A stretch of DNA of 64,000 nucleotides, from NCBI GenBank assembly GCA_036244855.1, contig BQKZ01000029.1:93276-157275 (forward strand). The letters run 5' to 3'. This DNA comes from Temnopleurus reevesii. Its lineage: Eukaryota; Echinodermata; Echinoidea; Temnopleuroida; Temnopleuridae. Shown in pieces: positions 20,893-30,023 of the stretch (position 1 is its first letter; each line of letters starts with the position of its first letter). The notes under the pieces are model-generated. The model did no database searches, was not told where the DNA came from, and worked only from the letters and a program-made list of their open reading frames with translations. Position numbers and translations under genes: made by a program.

Positions 20893-21214
20893 AAATTGAT
20901 TTTTAAAATGTTAACTCTCAATTTTAAGTACACAATAAAGGTGCAGCAGTGTGAGCACCTTTTATGAGAGAGGTGCAATATTGTACCTCTTTGCAAAAGC
21001 TTGCAATAAATTTCAAATTATGAAAACAAAACAAAAATCTGCGCCCTCCAGGATCATTCCATTCCAGTCGACATGCTCTACTAGTTGAATAGCAGCTCTT
21101 ATAGAAAATTAGATCTTCGGACATCGGAACTTTATTTATATCTTCAAGTGAATAATTTGACTTATTCATACGTTGGTGTGCCGCCCATCTTTAGGGGTAG
21201 ATGGGCAATACGTT
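20893..21214. other. Short intergenic stretch with SINE-related motifs
   Basis: It contains AGGTGCAATATTGTACCT, a short palindrome that recurs near 32467. Otherwise unassigned. Confidence 0.4.
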
Positions 21215-21247
21215 GCCTCTCGTTGATGGATCAGCGCAGCTCAGTCG
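21215..21247 (+). repeat. 5' part of a tRNA-like SINE head interrupted by a transposon
   Basis: GGATCAGCGCAGCTCAGTCG ends exactly at the inserted element. Joined conceptually with 23602 onward (GTAGAGC...), it gives a D-arm with paired GCTC/GAGC and an intact B box (GGGTTCGAACC) at about 23644-23654. Confidence 0.7.
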
Positions 21248-22382
21248 CACAGTGGGCCAGAATGAGGTCAAAGTGCGACAAAAATCACCAAAACGTCAAA
21301 TCGCAAATCTATTTTTCTGAATGTTCTTTCAAAAGATAACCCTTTGACATATTCCAGGATAAAATATTTTTTCTCTGAAGTCGCATTATGCCCCTAAATT
21401 CTATCGTCAAACACAAATTTTCAGCATTTTCTTAATTTTTCTAACACAATTTAGTTTGATCATTTTGTGGAAATTTACATAATTTTAACAAAAGTAAGGG
21501 CTCTTTAATAGCACAAATGTAATAAATATAGCCTCATCTTTCTAGCTAGAGCGTAATTGGCCCAATTTTTCACAGCTTAATGTGCCTATTTATCTATATT
21601 TTCATGAAAAATTGCTAAAAATTGAATATTTTTTACAAAGTAATCAGCCAAAAAAATTGGCTGTGTTTGGCTGTGTTTTTGAAAGCACTAAAATATTGCC
21701 CCATGTCTCAGCTTTCCAAGGATACCAGATTTGGCTGCATCCGTCTGCATCCAAGGGAGCATGAGCCTGTTTTCCGCAAGAAGTCACACCCTATATTGAG
21801 CGCATTTTTAGCTTTGCGAACCGTAAACCATTCGATTTTAGAGGGAAAAAGAGGGCGCGCTTTGTTTTCGCTCTCAAGAAAACTTTCAATAGACGCTAGA
21901 AATACAAATCTACAAAACAGAAAGTTGTGGCGCATAATAAATATGGTCACAAAATTGAACATGCATTCATTCCTCTGAAAGTATAACCTCTGCTTAAAAA
22001 AAAGTAAACTGACGTGCAAGAAGCACGCATTGTGGAAATTTTGTTTGCCTTGTCATATATTAGTTGATTCGATTAGGCAGGAGAAACCAAATATAATGAT
22101 TAATTCTGATAAAATGCGGATAGCGCTATTATATTCCGTCTAAAAGTATCCCGTAACTCATAGTTCTTGGCCATGTTACAAAGGGGATCATCTTTTTTCA
22201 TACTGCGGCTAATGAACACGTCACCAACCTCGTATTTCAGAAGCAATATGCTACCACTGATCCCAGCACTGGTCCATCTACGGGGGTAGGGGGGGGGAGC
22301 TACTTAGACATCACATACTTCTTGGTTGGATAAAAAAAAGTTTGACACAGATGTTGAGCAAGTTGTAATCTACAAGTTATCA

Positions 22383-22487
22383 GACTACCCTTACAAAAAT
22401 GTCCTGTGGTCTGTCCCAATTTACCACACAAAACCACAGTGCTCCTGTGGAAAATTGGGACATTACCACAGGACATTTTGTAAGGGT
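22383..22487. mobile_element. Nested 105-bp hairpin MITE with 8-bp target duplication
   Basis: Flanked by AGTTATCA on both sides (22375-22382 and 22488-22495). Arms include CTACCCTTACAAAAATGTCC and GGACATTTTGTAAGGGT; inner arms GTCCCAATTTACCACA and TGGAAAATTGGGAC pair as well. The 8-bp duplication fits a hAT-like mobiliser. It is younger than the 2.35-kb element that hosts it. Confidence 0.8.
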
Positions 22488-22736
22488 AGTTATCAAGGTC
22501 GCCATACGAGAGCGTGTAAGTCAATAAAGGCTATTAATAGTAAAGTTTTGATTACTGTGCCATCAAAAGCAATAATACGCTTTGGAAAAAGAATCGATTT
22601 TCCCCATTCCCTTTTACATCTAACAAAGCGATTCTATAACAATTAGATTGGCATTTGCAATGTATTTAAAGACCGAAACGTGACATTAAATGCAATATTT
22701 CAGATTCTAAACAGTATTCAGCAAAGAGGGGCGCCA

Positions 22737-22742
<6 letters not shown>

Positions 22743-22773
<31 letters not shown>
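22743..22773. repeat. Poly-T run
   Basis: 31 T residues inside the 2.35-kb element. Confidence 0.95.
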
Positions 22774-22779
<6 letters not shown>

Positions 22780-23596
22780 TTCAAATTGAAATAAATATTT
22801 CCATTCTAGAGAAAAATCTTCACAAACATGATTTCTATAGTTCTATGAACTATTTTTAACAGCATTCAGCTGGCATTTGTTTAATTATTTTTATTTTGTA
22901 TTTCATAAAAATAATTTATTAAAAAAAGATAGAGAAATTATTAGAAATCATGTTTTCGTTCTTTTTCTCCCTAGAGAGACATACAATATAGAAAATTCAA
23001 TAAAAAACATAATTTGTGATCCATTCCAAACATTTCGGGTCAATTTGGAGCTATTAAAAAACCGTGGGCTATTAAAAATGACAAACATGCCTTTTATTCT
23101 ATGGCTACCATGGCAACAGGAAATGTACGATAACAAGCAAAATGTGTCATAATGTCCGCAATTATATTACAAGAAAAGTCACCAAATTTGAGCTCAATCC
23201 GATAAAAGTTGTAGGAGGGGAAGGTAATTTTGTGATAAAGGCCTATTAAGCCCTCTTGGCCTTTTAATGTTATTTTACTGACCCCATGACCTTTGACCTT
23301 TGACCTCCTGATCCAAAATTCCGTATCTCTCTGTTTTCTATCATTTAATAAAGAGTCTCTTACCATTTGTCGCAAACCCATTGGAATATTCCGTGTGCAT
23401 ACTTCCACATATATACCGTGTTTACTTCATTTTTAGAGCAACCAATCAGAAAAGACCATTTTAATGACGTCATACACGTTTGAAAATGCTTTCATTAAAT
23501 TCTACGCCTGAATTTACCCTAGGAAACCAATTTTCAAATCTCCATTTACATGAAAAGTATTTTTGTCGCACTTTCACCCCCTTCTGGCCCACTGTG

Positions 23597-23664
23597 AGTC
23601 GGTAGAGCAATCGGCTTGGAATTGAGCAATCCCTAGATGGCGTGGGTTCGAACCACACAGTTTT
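23597..23664 (+). repeat. 3' part of the interrupted tRNA-like SINE head
   Basis: It begins with the duplicated AGTCG, continues GTAGAGCAATCGGCTTGG and ends with the B box GGGTTCGAACC. Together with 21215-21247 it is a tRNA-derived SINE head. Confidence 0.7.
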
Positions 23665-24802
23665 TGCGTGTTTTTATTCTAAAGGAATTTGGAGATATTG
23701 AATTCTTGTAACTGTTAATCTAAAGAAAATGGAATATTACACCCGTAAGAACAGGTAACTCTTTTGTTGCAAGCTGCAATATCGCTCCTTTTTTCTAACT
23801 CTGTATGCGATATAAAGGTGTGTTTAGTCACACCTGTTCACAGAATTCACAGAAAGCAACCGGAACCGGAACTTTTCCGTTCCTTTCATCAGAAGTTTTT
23901 AGCCTGCGATAATATCAAGTAATTTCATAATGTGTAAACAAAATAATCCATCAATTATGTTTACAATATTTACAGGAAGTATACACAGTTTCTCGGTTTT
24001 CGGAGAGAAGGGAAAATGGGGAGAGAGAAAGAGATGGAAATTGAGAGTGGGTTCTTAGGGTCGAAGTAATTATGAACAAAATGTACATGTAGGCCCATGG
24101 CAGCTACACAATGCAACAATTTGCATGTTATGCATGAAAATAATTCACCTATTGCTCTGGGCATCTAGATGTCAACATTGATTTCTTCTCAATGAAGGAT
24201 TACAGTAGATTTGTAGCACCTGAACTAGTGGTTAGTCTTATCCGCTCGGATCACGAAGATTGTCTTTAATCTGATCGGGTCGATTATTATATACCCTTCT
24301 ATATGATAGGACAATCATGATGAAAATATAAACAGAGAAACAAACCTATGGTAATTAGGTCAAAAAATTCACCGGTTCAACTGTGGGAAATGGAGGGTGC
24401 ATCATCACTAACGCTATATTAGACCACTTGTATTAAACAAACAATAGCGAAAATAAGAACCAAGAAATCAGGTCAAATTAGATCACTGAGCTTATTGGAA
24501 GAAAGTTGTTTAAAGTGCGTATATAGCCCTACAGTGTATATTTAAACTATTTTACGTTTGATTGGTCAGAAAGTACAAAACACAAAAAACAAGAACAAAT
24601 TAGGTCAAATGAATCTACTGACCCAAAAGAAGTTACAACAAAAAATAGGTTTTCGTGTTTCAAAGTACAAGATATTCAACACGAAAGTGCCTAAATGGTT
24701 ATAAAGAAATCAGTGCACAAACACGAACTGGAAATTTGCTCGATGTATACATGTGTGCATAATAGAAATAATCTAGAAATATGTGCAAGATGAATAAACA
24801 CA
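23665..24802. other. Intergenic sequence, no gene seen
   Basis: The start of this stretch (to about 23800) is probably the SINE body, sharing ATATTACAC motifs with the sequence after 13512. The rest is AT-rich and unassigned. Confidence 0.45.
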
Positions 24803-24839
24803 TTAAAATGCAAATAATATATTTGAAATGCATAGAGAA

Positions 24840-25000
24840 CCGAATTGAGAGTCTAAATTGATTGATTGGTTGATTTCATTTCCGTCATAAAAAGATACAT
24901 GACAAGCATACAAAGAACAAAGAATGTGAAATATTACATTTAAAAACAAAGAATTGGAAGCACAATGCAAAATATCAATAACCAAATGTGTAAAGAAGAA
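24840..25000 (-). mobile_element. Probable LINE 3' end, minus strand
   Basis: On the minus strand it reads CTTTTTATGACGGAAATGAA followed by ATCAACCAATCAATCAAT, the pattern of a non-LTR retrotransposon 3' UTR ending in a short tandem tail. No coding part remains. Confidence 0.5.
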
Positions 25001-26164
25001 AGAAAAGACAGCTGTATAGCCAGCTACACTTATAAGCGAACGAATCAACTATCAATTCAAAGAATTTTTCTTCAGATGCATCCAAAGAGTGATTTTCGAT
25101 TTGTTTTACTGTGCTGTCAATGATGCCACCATCAATGACCAAACTCTATATACATCATGAAACCGAACATTCCAGAACCAAAAAATATACATGAATCATT
25201 TACCCCGCGTAAGAAGTCGCAATGCTATTTGCCCAGCGCCGAAAGTAGCAGGCAACATGACCGCTAGTGGTTCTTCGGAGCAATTCTGCATGAGTTGGCA
25301 TTTGATTGTGACTTTCAAACAAAAATTTGACAGAATATGGTAAAAATCAGCTCCCGATTACGCGCACATACATTTAATTTCATGCATATAAAGCAATTTA
25401 TGAACACGTCAGCTGATCTCATTTAAGTTAGTTTATTCTGACCATTGCCGGTCTAAACATTTAAACTTGGTATTCTCTCGTTGGTTTGTAACATTTGTAT
25501 TGTGCAACATTCGGAATACAGTTCATTGACCACAACGTAGATCAAACGTATCAGCAGCAAATGTCAGGTGTCTGTTGTTATCTAAATATGTTTTCTGTTT
25601 CTACACTACATTAAAAATAGCAATGGAACATCATACTGATAATGAAATTGTTAATCAATCACATTCTGCTAAATATAGCCCACATTGTATATTTCGAGGA
25701 TCATATTTTAGATAATCATAATGCAGAATTAAAATGACGAAAATATTTACGTCAGATACAATGTATTGGTGATCTATTACAATAATATATAAAAATCGAT
25801 TAGATCAGAGATATATGCATAAACCTTACCATGTATTTGTGCAGCATCAGTGTGTGACAAAACTTAATTGATTTAATTTGAAGGGCGATCACTGGCAATT
25901 TGAGCAAGATGATGACGTTCGACAATCGATATTTTGTTCTATTTGAGCGATGCAATATTGATAATATCTCCTGATTTAGACTGCTCACCCATTTCCCGGT
26001 GTGTTAGGAAATTGAATATTACTTAGATTAATTATTCATTGAGCAACACAATCGCAAATATTACAAATTTGTAACAATTTCTAACAATTACAATAACAAC
26101 TTATTTCTTCAAATTAGGACACCTGTGTCAGAAAAGAGGAAGTTCGCTGGTTTTCACATGGTTC
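25001..26164. other. Intergenic sequence, no gene seen
   Basis: AT-rich, no convincing ORF on either strand. I looked here for a second exon of the minus-strand candidate at 27532-27711 and found none I could support. Confidence 0.45.
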
Positions 26165-26838
26165 CCATAGACCCCGTTCTGATCGACGGGCTTAAATTAT
26201 CCTCTTTTTTTTTTTTTTTTTTTACGGAAGCCAGTTTAAAAGGAAACGCGTCTAATAATTGATTTTAACCCGACAAGCAGTCACAAAAGTGGACTTCCAA
26301 ACTGGTTTGGAAATACACATCGTGAGGTAGAATTTTGTTACCAGGAGTCAGTTCAGCCGTTAATCTGAACACGAACGTGACATTCGTGAGGCGGACGTAA
26401 ATTGTAACTTTCACCCTGAATATGTCAGGCATTTGGCACTTTCCGCTGTGCCAGGCGTGCGATATGCCTAACCGGAACAAAGAAATGTACGCAGCAATAA
26501 TTACATAGGAAGATCACGCGAGGAAATCGCCTTGCTTGAAATGAACTTGTAATCCACTTTGCGGGCCTCTGATCAGAAGGGGTACACAACTCGCCTTCCG
26601 AACAGGCTTTGAAAACTATATAGGAAACCGCTTTCAAAAGCTAGGTCTGAACGGGGTCAAATATGTGTAAGCAATCAACCCGTATAGATGAATTTAGGAA
26701 ATTACAATTCTCATGTAACAAAATAGAAGCCTAAAAATTATAATAATTATCTAACATTACCTCTTGTTCACCCTGGGTATCCACTTTTAGCTGCTCTTCC
26801 AGCGGACCCTTCATAACAATGTAATCCTTATTACCCTT
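26165..26838. repeat. Second duplicated block, copy 1
   Basis: From about 26232 it is collinear with 27016-27610: GACAAGCAGTCACAAAAGTG/GACAAGCGGTCACGAAAGTG, then long identical stretches around ATTCGTGAGGCGGACGTAAA and GATCAGAAGGGGTACACAAC, differing by scattered substitutions and small indels. The segment GACCCCGTTCTGATC (26171) to TGAACGGGGTC (26649) has inverted ends and may itself be a mobile element inside the intron. Copy 1 ends at a hairpin insertion followed by a single N. Confidence 0.85.
26761..26838 (-). pseudogene. Interrupted second copy of the minus-strand candidate exon
   Basis: The minus strand encodes GNKDYIVMKGPLEEQLKVDT and QGEQE before the same GTAATG donor seen in the copy at 27532-27711. 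It differs from that copy at three codons (K to E, K to Q, H to E) and at two silent sites in about 79 bases. The 5' part of the exon, including the Met, is missing: a hairpin element begins at 26839 and a single N follows. Either a disrupted allele or a partial paralogue. Confidence 0.5.
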
Positions 26839-27005
26839 AAGGCCCGCGCGCACCAAACACGGCACGGCATTACGGCACGGTATTTACGCGCTATCTTGCT
26901 TGTTATTGGTCAGCGCGCTCCTCCGCGCAAAGGATGTGTAACAATTGGCCAATCACAGGGGAGATAGCGCGTAAAAACCGTGCCGTGTTTGGTGTGCTGG
27001 GGCCT
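26839..27005. mobile_element. 167-bp GC-rich hairpin MITE with 8-bp target duplication
   Basis: Left end AAGGCCCGCGCGCACCAAAC, right end GTTTGGTGTGCTGGGGCCT. Inner arms GGTATTTACGCGCTATCT and AGATAGCGCGTAAAAACC also pair. Target duplication TTACCCTT at 26831-26838 and 27006-27013. The uninserted site is visible at 27602-27609 in the other block copy, so the insertion is directly proven by comparison. GC content is far above the surroundings. An 8-bp duplication suggests a hAT-like mobiliser. Confidence 0.87.
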
Positions 27006-27014
27006 TTACCCTTT

Positions 27015-27015
27015 N
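27015..27015. other. Single-N contig join
   Basis: It sits two bases past the hairpin element's target duplication, and the sequence after it restarts within the previously seen block: the same arrangement as at 3450. Confidence 0.85.
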
Positions 27016-27610
27016 AAAACTAGTTTAATAATTAATTTGAACACGACAAGCGGTCACGAAAGTGGACTTCCAAACTGGTTTGGAAATACACCTCGTGAGG
27101 TAGATTTTCGTTACCAGGAACCAGTTCAGCCGTTAATCTGAACGAACGTGACATTCGTGAGGCGGACGTAAATTGTAACTTTCACCCTGAATATGTCAGG
27201 CATTTGGCACTTTCCGCTGTGCCAGGCGTGCGATATGCCTAAACGGAACAAAGAAATGTACGCAGCAATAATTACATAGGAAGATCACGCAAGGAAATCG
27301 CCTTGCTTGAAATGAACTTGTAATCCACTTTGCGGGCCTCTGATCAGAAGGGGTACACAACTCGCCTTTCGAACAGGCTTTGAAAACTATATAGGAAACC
27401 GCTTTCAAAAGCTAGATCTGAACGGGGTCAAATATGTGTAAATTATTAATCCGTATAGCTGAATTCAGGAAATTACCCTTTTCATGTAACAAAATAGAAG
27501 CCTAAAAATTATAATAATTATTTAACATTACCTCTTGGTGACCCTTGGTGTCCACTTTTAGCTGCTCTTTCAGCGGACCCTTCATAACAATATAATCCTT
27601 ATTACCCTTA
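27016..27610. repeat. Second duplicated block, copy 2
   Basis: Collinear with about 26232-26838, without the hairpin element; it continues into unique sequence after 27610. Confidence 0.85.
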
Positions 27611-27711
27611 GGCTTCTCCTTTCCGAAATTCCGAGTGCCTGGAAAGAAAGGCAGATGATCTTTTTTTGTGGTGATATGACACCGTTTAACATATTCCGGA
27701 ATGGTTGCCAT
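27532..27711 (-). CDS. Candidate first coding exon of an unidentified gene
   Basis: On the minus strand an ATG at 27711 opens exactly 60 codons ending CAAGAG|GTAATG, a good phase-0 splice donor. The peptide is hydrophilic and basic (MATIPEYVKRCHITTKKDHL at its start, GPLKEQLKVDTKGHQE at its end), with no signal peptide or membrane segment. I do not recognise the family. Support comes from the ATG-to-donor frame, codon composition richer in G/C than its flanks, and survival of the reading frame and donor in the diverged partial copy at 26761-26838. Against it: the between-copy changes are not biased to silent sites, and no downstream exon was found at lower coordinates. The intron side contains a repeated element with inverted ends. 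Confidence 0.45.
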
Positions 27712-27856
27712 GTCTGACTGATGGTCAATGAATGCATAGGATCAACAAAACCGACGGAAGCAGAGTTGACAGAAAATTCTGTAAAAAATGTAAACCGGCA
27801 ATAATTGTACCTTAATAATGATAGCAATGATTATATGATACTGATGATAATGATGA

Positions 27857-28022
27857 TTGTGATAATAATAATAATAATAATAATGATAATAATAATAATA
27901 ATAGTAATGATAATAATAATAATATGATGAATTTATATTTAAAAGCGTTTCTCATTCAATGCTGAATATTTGCGACAACGATAATAATGATAATGATGAT
28001 AATGATAACAATGATAATGATA
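27857..28022. repeat. (AAT/GAT)n microsatellites
   Basis: Two tracts, 27857-27923 and about 27978-28022, separated by unique sequence. Confidence 0.92.
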
Positions 28023-28040
28023 TAACGTTGTTTTTTTTTA

Positions 28041-28112
28041 ATAACAATTTTAAAAACTTGAATTGCTACCCTGGGTAGCCCAGGGTAGCAATTCAAGTTT
28101 TAAAAATTGTTA
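28041..28112. repeat. Near-perfect palindrome, 35-base arms with a 3-base loop
   Basis: The left arm runs from ATAACAATTTT through AACTTGAATTGCTACCCTGG, the loop is TAG, and the right arm is the reverse complement apart from a one-position shift in a T/A run. No flanking duplication is evident. It may be a cruciform-prone palindrome, a solo inverted-repeat remnant or a fold-back cloning/assembly artefact. Confidence 0.9.
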
Positions 28113-29340
28113 TCCCGACGGGCCCTGCAATAGCGTGAAGTTATTATTCCGTTTATTGTATTCAGACATGCAAACATTCAATGTATACATATTTCCACTC
28201 CCTTGGGTGTATTTGAGCAGGATGCTTGAAGGCATTCGATACTTAGTTAAAGTTGCCATAGCAATAACATACTGATATGAGACCATGTTCGCATGTGTAA
28301 CATGTCGTTATAACTGCCAAAGAGTTTAAACGGCGCGGCGGTCTGTATTTTTTTACAGCAGATTCCTAGCGATGCTATTGCGATCAGATGTTGTTATTTT
28401 ACGCGCATCTCTTTTACATTGTATTATATAGCATTAACTGAATCTCGTTCTACTGCAATCCTCCAAACCGATAGTCATTGCCTTCAATTCGTTCTTTTAT
28501 TGTTCGTATAATTATAATAATGATAATTAAGCTACTACTACTACTACTATAACTACAAACCGATCTTCCATAGCTGGTACCGCCATATGATAATGCTATC
28601 GAGCGATATGATATGATAATGCTATTGTTACCCCGATTTAATAGATCAAAGCGTGCAAGCATACTGAACATAAAATGAATACAAGAGGGTGAAACAAATT
28701 ATACTAAAGCAAATGTTAGATCCACTTCCATGCATGCTAAACATTATGCCTGTCTTAAATAGGGAGTAAATTAAATTTTTAAATGATAAAAAACGGTGCT
28801 CAACGAAGCATGAAGTAATGAACAGCTTTAAATTATACATGAACTCAATATAAACATTAATCAAAATATTGACCAAAGTACAGATGCGAAGCTTTACAAA
28901 TATAGAAAAAGCAGTGAATTATTTGGGATAATATTGTACCTGTTGGCCATGTTGGAAATTAATTTAAAAATATTCCATTTTTAATTACCTAATTTTTCAC
29001 GCAACTACATGGTATCTATAATAATTCTCGATTTTTGTTCTGTATTTGTTGACAACAAGAGTGATTCGTAACCTAAATTATTTCATTTGTTATATTATCC
29101 TCTCCCGTCCATTTTGCAGTCTTATCTTGCAGTATGAATATGAAAATTGAAAATTTCGACGCTCTCACACTCAGGGAATTGGAAGTAATACGTTAGGTAT
29201 TCATTATTGAAATAAGTTAGTCAGATATACAAACTCTGTAGAAAAAACGAGGAAAATATAAAATTCAATACCGCCATGTATATTATAACTTCAAAGCATA
29301 TATAGAGACGGGGAAATAGAGAATGACATACGTATTTAAT
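28113..29340. other. Intergenic sequence, no gene seen
   Basis: AT-rich, no recognisable element apart from a short (CTA)n run near 28530. Confidence 0.5.
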
Positions 29341-29341
29341 A

Positions 29342-29343
<2 letters not shown>

Positions 29344-29379
<36 letters not shown>
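29344..29379. repeat. (CA)n microsatellite
   Basis: An uninterrupted CA run of about 36 bases. Confidence 0.97.
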
Positions 29380-29381
<2 letters not shown>

Positions 29382-29956
29382 CACACGCACTCTACCTCAC
29401 CCACACAAAGAGGTCGCACGTACGAGCAGCGTATTTGGTTGTCACTCGCCGCCTCCACTCATTTTGAAACGTGGCTCTCATTCGATCAATTCATGTTAAC
29501 GTCGTTTAAAAAGTGAGAACTGGCTAGAGACGATACAATTTGGTAGCGAACACACGCGATCTCAGGCGTACTGCGATGAAATAAAAAAAAGGCACACTTT
29601 CTCTTCATTCTACTGCGCAGACGTGGATGCGAGGATAACTAATTCTATGATTATTAAGCAGCCAAGGCTGACTTTTCTCCTATTTTTTGCTTCGCGCGCC
29701 AACTCTTCTGGAAAGAATACAAATTTCTTACTTTCAAACTGGAGAGGGGAAAAAGAACATATTTCGAGTGGACTCGTTCAAATCACACATCAGAATCTGT
29801 TGGGATTTCGATTTATTCTATCATTTGAAATTCTAATATCTGTTTATGTGACGATAATACGTTTAGAAAGTGAACATTTGAGGAAAAGAAAAAGAGAGGT
29901 GGGGAACCGATAGATTTGAGATAGCAGGACGGTTTCTAGTCACCAGGATTCGTATC

Positions 29957-30023
29957 ATGGCTAAGCTTTACCCAACCATTTATGCCTCTGTACTATGTTT
30001 GGCGCTATTCTTCGTACATACAG
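29957..30023 (+). CDS. Candidate signal-peptide exon of a secreted or membrane protein
   Basis: ATG at 29957 opens MAKLYPTIYASVLCLALFFV followed by HT, then the donor ACAG|GTAAGA. A short basic start, a hydrophobic core of about 14 residues and small residues near the end form a classical cleavable signal peptide. The exon ends in phase 1, which is usual for a leader exon spliced to extracellular modules such as Ig, EGF or C-type lectin domains. The region 29400-29640 upstream is richer in CpG than the rest of the neighbourhood and could hold the promoter. I found no following exon in the next several kilobases that I could support, so neither the domain content nor the function can be stated. 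Confidence 0.5.

Larger units (their letters stand above)
21248..23596. mobile_element. 2.35-kb terminal-inverted-repeat element inserted in a tRNA-like sequence
   Basis: The left end begins CACAGTGGGCCAGAATGAGG and continues AAAGTGCGACAAAAA. The right end is its inverse, ending in CTTCTGGCCCACTGTG with TTTTTGTCGCACTTTC inside. The TIR is roughly 38 bases with few mismatches. AGTCG flanks both ends (21243-21247 and 23597-23601), a 5-bp target duplication. No ORF over about 120 codons lies inside, so it is non-autonomous or fully decayed. The interior is AT-rich with a T31 run, a TGACCTTTGACC direct repeat near 23289-23306 and a nested hairpin element. I cannot assign the superfamily: the termini are not the usual TTAA, TA or hAT signatures. 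Site-specific insertion in tRNA genes is known for Dada elements, but those duplicate 6-7 bp and I have no protein evidence. Confidence 0.85.

Noticed and set aside
26425..27408. Two near-identical 70-codon minus ORFs (MKAVSYIVFKACS...)
   Set aside because: They fall inside the duplicated non-coding block, which looks like an element with inverted GACCCCGTTC ends; identical length merely reflects the duplication.
27857..28022. CRISPR-like regular repeats
   Set aside because: Simple AAT/GAT microsatellites without spacers; the sequence is a metazoan genome.
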